From Tritrichomonas foetus (taxonomy: Eukaryota; Parabasalia; Tritrichomonadida; Tritrichomonadidae): a DNA stretch of 17,026 bases. The DNA is taken from assembly GCA_001839685.1 (NCBI GenBank), contig MLAK01001396.1:1-17026 (forward strand). The letters are read 5' to 3'. Both the position numbers and the translations under genes were made by a program. Positions 8,066 to 14,061 of the stretch are shown here, piece after piece. The notes under the pieces are model-generated. The model searched no databases, was not told the origin of the DNA, and saw nothing but the letters and a program-made list of their open reading frames with translations. Positions within the stretch are counted from its first letter, which is position 1. The number at the start of each line of letters is the position of its first letter.

Positions 8066-8974
8066 ATGGCTGAATCCTCAGACAACTATACCAATTTGGT
8101 TCTCATGTGTGAAGGGAACAATCGCATTTTCAGAGCAATTGATAAACGAACAGGCGAGAAAGTTGTTATTAAGCAAATGTCAACTAAAACCGAATATAAC
8201 GGATTTCCTTCCGGAATCATTCGAGAAATCACTGCACTAAAGTCACTTAATCATCCCAATATTGTTCAGCTCCGCGAAGTATATTTTACAGAAGATAATT
8301 ATTTGCGACTAATTTTCGAACTTATGGCTGCCGATCTTCGATTCTACTTAACAAAAGTCAAATCTATTCCATTAATGCTTGCTAAATCATATTCGTACCA
8401 ACTTCTCTGTAGCGTGGCTTATCTTCATCGAAAAGGAATTATTCATAGAGGTATCGTTCCTCATAATATTTTAATAGACACGAAAGGATTTCTCAAATTG
8501 GCAGGCTTTTCCCTTTCGCGTCCCTTTTCAATTCCTGAATCAATGATTACTCCAGAAGTGACTTACACTTTTTATCGAGCACCAGAAGCTTTACTTGATC
8601 CAACTAACTATGGGACTGCAGCTGATGTTTGGAGTGTTGCCTGCGTTATAGGCGAAATGGTGTCAGGTAAGATTTTATTCCCAGGTGACAGCCCAATTGA
8701 CCAAATGATGCGAGTTTTCAATGTAATTGGCACGCCAACGGAAGAAGTATGGCCAGGATATTCTCAGCTTCCAAATTATATTGATACTTTACCCGTTGTT
8801 ATGAAAACTGATTTAGCTTCATTTTTTGGAATCAATGATGACAATTTCCTCGATTTAATGGGGCAAATGCTCACTCATGATCCTTCAAAGCGAATTACCG
8901 CAATAGAAGCTTTAGATCATCCATTTTTTGAATCAATTCCTCAACAGCTTATCGATATTTGTTCACCCATCTAA
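8066..8974 (+). CDS. CDK-like (CMGC) pseudokinase
   Basis: This 302-residue protein has the size and layout of a cyclin-dependent kinase. It keeps VVIK (Lys36), a PSTAIRE-like helix GFPSGIIREI with Glu54, the activation-segment end TYTFYRAPE (APE 172-174), DVWSVACVIGEM (187-198), LFPGDSPIDQM (204-214) and HPFF (285-288). Catalytic residues are lost: HRD is HRG (Gly129), the catalytic-loop lysine is Val131, and DFG is GFS (Gly147, Ser149). The Gly-rich loop is CEGNNRIF, without its second and third glycines. Phosphotransfer is therefore not expected, although Asn134 of the catalytic loop remains. It may act as a scaffold or a cyclin-binding decoy; the intact fold-level motifs and full-length frame argue against a decaying gene. 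The stop reads TAAA. Confidence 0.9.
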   Translation: MAESSDNYTNLVLMCEGNNRIFRAIDKRTGEKVVIKQMSTKTEYNGFPSGIIREITALKSLNHPNIVQLREVYFTEDNYLRLIFELMAADLRFYLTKVKSIPLMLAKSYSYQLLCSVAYLHRKGIIHRGIVPHNILIDTKGFLKLAGFSLSRPFSIPESMITPEVTYTFYRAPEALLDPTNYGTAADVWSVACVIGEMVSGKILFPGDSPIDQMMRVFNVIGTPTEEVWPGYSQLPNYIDTLPVVMKTDLASFFGINDDNFLDLMGQMLTHDPSKRITAIEALDHPFFESIPQQLIDICSPI

Positions 8975-9065
8975 ATTTGTATTTAATATAAAATTTCTAT
9001 TTTCAAAGTGGTATATAATTTTCTCCTTCGTTTTTTCTAATTTTTGAGTTTATTTATTTTATTTC

Positions 9066-10952
9066 TTATAATGATGAGCCAATTCTATATCTTTTTGGAC
9101 CTGATAATAGAATTAAGTTGTTTGTTGTTAGAGTTTCTTTAAAATGTTCATAAGATGGATACTTGGATGTAATATTTAACATAATAGCTATTTCTCTCAT
9201 TTCACTTTCATCAACAATTCCTCCATCTTTGTAATTTGCCACTCTTTTGAACTCTTTTAAAAAGTCCATCACTAATTTTTGCTTTGAGCTTCCTTTCATT
9301 CTTTGTTTTTTGACTTGTAGTGGTTCAATAGCCCATTCTAAAAGTTCTGCACATTCATTGACATCATCAACAGTTACTTCACTTCGTAATTCAATTCTTG
9401 CTCGACATTGTGCCATGTTAATTAAAGGTTCAGCATCATCAATCGTTTTAATTATCTCAGTAAGTCGACTTTTTGCATCAGCATTCAATTCTGGATGTAC
9501 AAACTGTCTTGCATAAGTTACATATTTCAAAAATGTCGTTGGATTTATCGTTTTTAATGATGAATCATATATCAATCTTTCATTTAATGGCAGAAATTTA
9601 TTAAACCATTGATCGTTGGCATTTCTTTGCGATCTTGGTGTTGTAAAAGCTGCGGATTTCCCATCTTCATCAAAATCAAACTTAATTGTAAATGATTTTC
9701 TAACAATATCATTTAATGTTTTGGGATCAGTAACAATAATCGAAGAAAAAGAAGTTTCTATTGTATGCAAACAATCAACCCTTTCAAAACCTAACTCCAA
9801 AATTTCCAAAAATTGGAGCTGCGCGGATTTAAACCGATCTACATCATTAATTAAGAGTAATCCTTGATTGGATCTTACAAAGACACCACTGATAAAAGCA
9901 TCTTTCTTAAAAATTGTATTTAATTTTATGTCAGTGAGTGAATCAGTGAATATTTCCGAATGTGGAACCAAATTTTGGATTACATTGAAGATATCTGCAT
10001 TGTATTTGGAGATTAAAATATGGATTGGATCATCAGGAGTTGAAAACAAACAGAGTAAAATCGCTGCTTTGGCCATTGGATTCAAATTTAGCGGAATCGA
10101 TTGAACCAAAACTGGAAAGATTCCATCAATATTACTCACATTTTGTATTAAGTCTCCATCTTCGACTGATAAAAAGGAACTGACATAGCCACCTTTTTCA
10201 AGTTCGAGATTTGTTATGTGATTAACTTCAAGAAGGAGGGAATATTGACGATCAATTGGATTTTTATCTTCGAATTTTAATCTGCCCGTTAAATCGACAA
10301 CATCACCAAGCTTAAAAGAATCAACCATCTCACCTTTGAGTTCACATGTTAAAATCATTTCACTGACAATATCTTTCATTTCGAATCTTTGAACCGATTG
10401 AAGAATTGGATTCTTATCGATTTTATGGCAGTTTCGTGATTTACATTTAAAGCATTGATCTCTGTTTTTCTTCATTGTGAATTCATCACCGCAATTTAGG
10501 CAACGCATTTTGCATTCAATGATGTTAGTTTTAATTATTGTTCCAGAAATAATTTGTCCTCTTACTTTTATGAATGTTCCAACCAGTTCCGAACATAATT
10601 CACAAATATGGTAAACTGGTGAGTTCCAATCTGTAATGGAAACTGAAAAAAGTGTCCCATTCGGAAGCAATTCATCATATATTACTGAATGGGCAGCCAT
10701 AGAAAGCAAACTTAACACCTTCTTTGGATGATGAGATAGTTCTCCTAATATTCTTTGTGATTTGATGTTCGAAATGTTGTTTATGATTTCGTTTATTGAT
10801 AGATCGACAATTCGGTCGTTTTTCCATGGTTGGTTTTCTTTCACTCCTAACTTCATGAACATCGAAACGAATGAATTATACATTTCTTCTCTTCCTCCTT
10901 CTTTAAAAGATATTGCCTTAGGGAAGTAGAATCGGAAGTATGGTTTATCCAT
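9066..10952 (-). CDS. MCM-like protein with degenerate ATPase motifs
   Basis: This 628-residue protein has the MCM helicase architecture. An N-terminal domain with an OB fold (VGTFIKVRGQII) includes a zinc finger: Cys151, Cys154, Cys167, Cys170 and Cys175. The following QRFEM region matches the MCM pattern. The linker SIPLNLNPMAKAAILLCLF (285-303) aligns with the conserved MCM start of the ATPase domain. Where Walker A should be (GDPGTAKS in active MCMs) it has ISKYNAD, with no P-loop. Walker B (IDEFDK) reads INDVDR at 368-373. The lid helices YVTYARQFVHPELN (477-490) and the RARIELRSEVTVDDV segment remain, and a winged-helix-like C-terminus follows. The pattern recalls the meiotic MCMDC2/mei-MCM type more than MCM2-9, but orthology is not settled. 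ATP hydrolysis is not expected. An Inr-like site lies 11 bases upstream; only 91 bases separate its 3' end from the convergent pseudokinase. Confidence 0.82.
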   Translation of the reverse strand: MDKPYFRFYFPKAISFKEGGREEMYNSFVSMFMKLGVKENQPWKNDRIVDLSINEIINNISNIKSQRILGELSHHPKKVLSLLSMAAHSVIYDELLPNGTLFSVSITDWNSPVYHICELCSELVGTFIKVRGQIISGTIIKTNIIECKMRCLNCGDEFTMKKNRDQCFKCKSRNCHKIDKNPILQSVQRFEMKDIVSEMILTCELKGEMVDSFKLGDVVDLTGRLKFEDKNPIDRQYSLLLEVNHITNLELEKGGYVSSFLSVEDGDLIQNVSNIDGIFPVLVQSIPLNLNPMAKAAILLCLFSTPDDPIHILISKYNADIFNVIQNLVPHSEIFTDSLTDIKLNTIFKKDAFISGVFVRSNQGLLLINDVDRFKSAQLQFLEILELGFERVDCLHTIETSFSSIIVTDPKTLNDIVRKSFTIKFDFDEDGKSAAFTTPRSQRNANDQWFNKFLPLNERLIYDSSLKTINPTTFLKYVTYARQFVHPELNADAKSRLTEIIKTIDDAEPLINMAQCRARIELRSEVTVDDVNECAELLEWAIEPLQVKKQRMKGSSKQKLVMDFLKEFKRVANYKDGGIVDESEMREIAIMLNITSKYPSYEHFKETLTTNNLILLSGPKRYRIGSSL

Positions 10953-10959
10953 TTTATTT

Positions 10960-10965
10960 TAATGA
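10960..10965 (-). promoter_or_regulatory. Inr-like initiator TCATTA of the MCM-like gene
   Basis: On the minus strand TCATTA fits TCA-Y-T-W. With +1 at 10963 the leader to the ATG at 10952 would be 11 bases. It is based on match and spacing only. Confidence 0.5.
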
Positions 10966-11000
10966 ATATCATTCAAAAATCACATCAAAGTGTCAGATTT

Positions 11001-11024
11001 AGTTCACTTTGGTAAAAGTGAACT
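11001..11024. repeat. Perfect inverted repeat with TTCACTT arms
   Basis: AGTTCACTTT (11001-11010) and its exact reverse complement AAAGTGAACT (11015-11024) flank GGTA. It lies 49-72 bases from the MCM-like start and about 200 bases from the opposite gene. The arms contain the TTCACTT word seen upstream of other genes in this window. Confidence 0.75.
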
Positions 11025-11219
11025 GCAATATCAAAAGCTTTTATTCGCATATGGAATAGTTCAATTACCAATTAAAAAAGTCAGATAAACAAAAGAATTT
11101 GGTGTCTCTTTTTCATATTATTTTTAGTGAATTATATCAAGAAGTCAGTGTGCGAATCACTTCATATTGTGATATATTAATTGTGAAGGAAGCCGTTTAT
11201 TTCTTTCAAATAGAATCTC

Positions 11220-12377
11220 ATGGAGAAACCCCAAGAAGACAATGGCATTAAGCCTGTTCCACAACCTGATGGCAAAACTATTTTATTCCAACGTGATATT
11301 GAACCACCATCAACAGAACCACTCGAAGATGAGCTTGATGAAATAGTTGATGATCCAGCCGAATCTAAAACAGACTCTCCACCTCCACCGATACTGGAAA
11401 TGAATTATGAGCTCGACGAGCTTGGCAACCCAAACTTTTTTGTTGAAGATAATTCTTCAATTCTCGATCCAAACACATTTGAATATTTCGAGCCACAATC
11501 CGAATTATCTCCAAAGAAAAAAGATGGAAACCCAGAGAAACCTACGAAACCCTCAAAAAATCGAAAATCTCCAGTTCAAAATAGAAACCTTCGAAATGAG
11601 CCAGTCAAACAAAGAGTCCATCGAAATTCGTTTCAGAATGACTCATCAAAACCTCCACAAACCGTTAAATCGCCACCTTCCGATAAATCTCAATCAGTCT
11701 CAAATAAAATCAAACAACCACGAAAAACGGAAGGCTCCAAACGCAAACAAAATGCAAAAACCGTCACTCGCCAGAACAACAGCAGTTTTTATGCAATTTG
11801 TGGATACTGCCTATTATTCTTTTCTATTCTTTTGGCAGTTGCACTTTACAATCAAGATGCTGCAGATCCTTCATTAAAAGATAACGAAATTGAGCGAGAA
11901 ATTGTTTTCTTACTAAATGACTGCGTATCTCCGAAGAAATATATTCTCGCCGATAATTATCCAAGTTCATTCGTTCAATATGTAAAAAGTAATTCGTCTA
12001 TATATCTGAAATATGATACAGGAAATAATGCCTTTATAGTGAAGAAACCAATGAAATCGTTATTTTGTAAAATAATCGATTTTGGTGACAACCATCCAGA
12101 TTTGGCTGGAATGGCAATTGTTTGGTTTATCATCTTCCTGTTTTATGTCTGGTATCGAATTTCACGAATAAGGGCTGAAAGAATTGTACCAGTTGTTTAT
12201 GAAATTTTGAAAAAGAAAAATAACATGTGCTACATCGACGATGCAAAGAAGCAAGTGAAGGAAATGGGATTCTTCGTGTTTGGAGCATGGTGGCAAGTTT
12301 TGGCGATAATGAAGAAGGATGAAAACGTGAAAACATTGAAAGTTGTTGATGCTAAGCCTTTTTGGTCACTGAATTGA
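11220..12377 (+). CDS. Probable MAN1/Src1-type (MSC domain) inner nuclear membrane protein
   Basis: The 385-residue protein has a long hydrophilic N-terminus (1-188), first acidic and Pro-rich, then strongly basic (KKKDG, PSKNRKS, QPRKTEGSKRKQ), which could include a nuclear import signal. Membrane segments are predicted at about 189-210 and 296-313. The loop between them contains CVSPKKYIL and a later Cys, as in the MAN1-Src1 C-terminal (MSC) domain. The tail after the second segment reads IRAERIVPVVYEILKK, then CYIDDAKKQV, then WWQVLAIM, and ends near the terminus with PFWSLN. This fits the MAN1 winged-helix tail (conserved W-x-x-V and the terminal Pro-x-W). Heh/Src1/MAN1 proteins tether chromatin to the inner nuclear membrane. 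No LEM or HeH motif was recognised at the N-terminus. Assignment rests on topology and a few motifs, so another two-pass membrane protein is possible. Confidence 0.6.
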   Translation: MEKPQEDNGIKPVPQPDGKTILFQRDIEPPSTEPLEDELDEIVDDPAESKTDSPPPPILEMNYELDELGNPNFFVEDNSSILDPNTFEYFEPQSELSPKKKDGNPEKPTKPSKNRKSPVQNRNLRNEPVKQRVHRNSFQNDSSKPPQTVKSPPSDKSQSVSNKIKQPRKTEGSKRKQNAKTVTRQNNSSFYAICGYCLLFFSILLAVALYNQDAADPSLKDNEIEREIVFLLNDCVSPKKYILADNYPSSFVQYVKSNSSIYLKYDTGNNAFIVKKPMKSLFCKIIDFGDNHPDLAGMAIVWFIIFLFYVWYRISRIRAERIVPVVYEILKKKNNMCYIDDAKKQVKEMGFFVFGAWWQVLAIMKKDENVKTLKVVDAKPFWSLN

Positions 12378-12871
12378 AAAGTTTCTTTTTTCGACTTTTA
12401 TATGATTCTGATTGTTGTTTTTTTGTTATTAATAATTAAAATTTAAAATATTTAATCTTTTTGCTGTTTTTTATCTTTTATTGTTTTTCATCATTGACTG
12501 AAAATGATCAAAAAAGCCACTCAAAATCGAGTTCGAGAAGAATTTCGAGGATTCATTGATGTTCCCCGTAATTTTTGGAGTCATATCGAATAGATGTTTT
12601 GAGAAATAAAAAAGCTGCAAGAATGAAAAGAATTCCTAATATGAGGCGACAAACATACAATTAAATGGAATGAGGATAAGCTGAACATTTGAACTGCAGT
12701 GTTTTTTTATCAAAACAGATGGGTCGTTAATATCAACACTATTTTTAGCTAATTCCGATCTTTTTTGATTTTAAATACTTCATGAGATTCTAATATTTCT
12801 TTCATTAAATATATCAAAATAAAATATTTACATTACAAACATTTTATTCTTAATATTCATTATTAATCGAA
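12378..12871. other. Intergenic region with minus-strand coding-like fragments
   Basis: This 494-base gap lies between the convergent MSC-type and USP genes. Its middle (about 12480-12720) is less AT-rich than the flanks, and all three minus frames stay open for 34 codons or more. No intact gene can be drawn. A possible decayed or mis-assembled small membrane-protein gene is listed separately. A 28-residue plus-strand open frame from ATG near 12504 is also present and unsupported. Confidence 0.45.
12553..12783 (-). pseudogene. Possible broken small tail-anchored protein gene
   Basis: From ATG 12783 the first 12 codons (MKYLKSKKIGIS) end at a stop. Dropping one base from the A6 run at 12766-12761 would continue into a polar stretch (12770-12636: ELAKNSVDINDP, then KKHCSSNVQ). 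In a third phase, 12660-12553 encodes 35 residues with a hydrophobic core (RLILGILFILAAFLFL) and a short polar tail ending at TGA, like a tail anchor. Joining the parts needs two frame changes, so this may be a decayed gene, an error-prone assembly, or chance. A GTATGT (5' splice-like) lies at the second join, but no ACTAACACACAG follows. Confidence 0.2.
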
Positions 12872-13810
12872 TCAAATCACCTTCCTTTCATAAAAACACA
12901 AAATTGCCTGCTTATCTTTGCCATAAAACTGCAAATCACGATTCAATTCTTCCAATCCGAGTACTTTTATCTGTAAATCATTGCACATCAGCCATTTTTC
13001 ACGATCATGATTAACTGTTTCCATCATTCTAACATATGCAATTGCATGCTGTGAGTTCAACATCATTATAAAACTATTCATTCGAAAAACGTTTGATTTT
13101 GTTTGATCAAACACAAAATTCGAAAAATCCAAAGTTTTTTGAAGCTTTTTGGGCTGAATTGTTTCATTTATTTCAAAACGAACAACGAGAACATCAGGAA
13201 GTGTGTGTAAAACATATAATTTCGATCGATTTTCTTTTGTTTTGAAATTGAAAAAATGACCGCTAATTTGAACATCAAAAATTGACGAAATTGGTGAAGC
13301 AGCCAAAAAAATACGTTGTTCCATGTCTTTGAAGGCGTGACTCATTTGGAAAGAGAATAGCTGAATAAATTTGTTTGCATTAGGCATTAATTGATTCAAA
13401 TAAAAAGGCCTGTCATTGTCAGTAATGAGAGAAATCAAAGTTAAAAATTCAACAAAAGGATCTGCTGGTGAATGTTTCAAAATTGGGTTTCCTATTGAAT
13501 CCACTAAATGTTCAATACAATCTGATAAATCTAAAACTTTTGATGAATCATTTAATTGTTTAAATATTTTTTGATAATTAAGTGAAAATTGATGAGCAGA
13601 TTTTGAAAATTGGATTTGACGGGCAACTTTTTCTGGTTGATTTGAGTCTAAAAGAGTTGGGTCACAAAATATAAATGGCTTTTGATCGGGCAGTGAAAAA
13701 TTTGATTCCAATAGTAACTCCCGGAATGGTTTAATATTATAAAGACATTGAGTTAAGCTATTAAAGCTACAAAAAAAGTTTGGATTAACTAATCTTGCTC
13801 GATTGTGCAT
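12872..13810 (-). CDS. Divergent ubiquitin-specific protease (peptidase C19 family)
   Basis: This cysteine protease of 312 residues would remove ubiquitin from substrates. The N-terminal Cys box NPNFFCSFNSLTQCLYNIKP aligns with N-x-G-x-T-C-Y-x-NS-LLQ: catalytic Cys14 and oxyanion-hole Asn9 are kept, but the usual Gly, Thr and Tyr are Asn11, Phe13 and Ser15. Further USP landmarks are KLYVLHTLPDVLVVRFEI (197-214), DFSNFV, the His box SQHAIAYVR with His255, W273...CND with Asp278, and ILCFYERK at the end. Cys, His and Asp of the triad are thus present and activity is plausible. ATG 13810 is chosen. The frame stays open to 13861, but the only extra start there is a GTG that would lie inside the tRNA. 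It is short for a USP, with a minimal catalytic domain and no zinc-ribbon CxxC pairs. Confidence 0.75.
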   Translation of the reverse strand: MHNRARLVNPNFFCSFNSLTQCLYNIKPFRELLLESNFSLPDQKPFIFCDPTLLDSNQPEKVARQIQFSKSAHQFSLNYQKIFKQLNDSSKVLDLSDCIEHLVDSIGNPILKHSPADPFVEFLTLISLITDNDRPFYLNQLMPNANKFIQLFSFQMSHAFKDMEQRIFLAASPISSIFDVQISGHFFNFKTKENRSKLYVLHTLPDVLVVRFEINETIQPKKLQKTLDFSNFVFDQTKSNVFRMNSFIMMLNSQHAIAYVRMMETVNHDREKWLMCNDLQIKVLGLEELNRDLQFYGKDKQAILCFYERKVI

Positions 13811-13846
13811 GATAAAATAAAAAAATAACTTATTTATGAAAATTTT

Positions 13847-13853
13847 AAAAAAA
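13847..13853 (-). terminator. Pol III T7 terminator of tRNA-Thr
   Basis: Seven T residues on the minus strand (A7 on plus) directly follow the discriminator base of the tRNA, as expected for RNA polymerase III termination. Confidence 0.85.
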
Positions 13854-13926
13854 TGCTTCACGCGCGAGTCGAACGCGCGACCTTCCGCTTACTAGGCGAA
13901 CGCTATAACCACTAAGCTAGAGAAGC
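13854..13926 (-). tRNA. tRNA-Thr (anticodon AGU)
   Basis: This 73-nt gene folds into a normal cloverleaf without an intron or an encoded CCA. The acceptor pairs GCTTCTC with GTGAAGC (one U-U mismatch at 6-67). The D arm contains GGTTAT, and the anticodon stem pairs TTCGC with GCGGA around loop CTAGTAA, giving AGT at 34-36 (Thr, ACU/ACC after A-to-I editing). The T arm is GCGCG-TTCGACT-CGCGC, and the discriminator is A. The B box GTTCGACTC is canonical. It lies between two protein genes on the same strand, 44 bases upstream of the USP start, so Pol III and Pol II units are closely packed. Confidence 0.95.
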
Positions 13927-14061
13927 ACCTGTAATTGTTTTGTATCCTGTGAATATAATCAAAATACGGAGTCACATGAAATATCATTTGAAGGGTCATT
14001 TTAGAACAAAATAATCAACAAAGAGAATAAAATAATGAATTTAAATATATTTTAACATATT

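Larger units (their letters stand above)
10953..11219. other. Divergent promoter region
   Basis: These 267 bases separate the MCM-like gene (-) from the MSC-type gene (+), so both promoters must be here. Visible are an initiator for the minus gene (10960-10965), a hairpin-like inverted repeat of the TTCACTT element (11001-11024), and TCAAAT at 11208-11213 shortly before the plus start. No gene is seen. Confidence 0.55.

Noticed and set aside
13811..13861. N-terminal extension of the USP frame to 13861
   Set aside because: The extra start is GTG and lies in the tRNA acceptor; the ATG at 13810 places the Cys box at the expected position.
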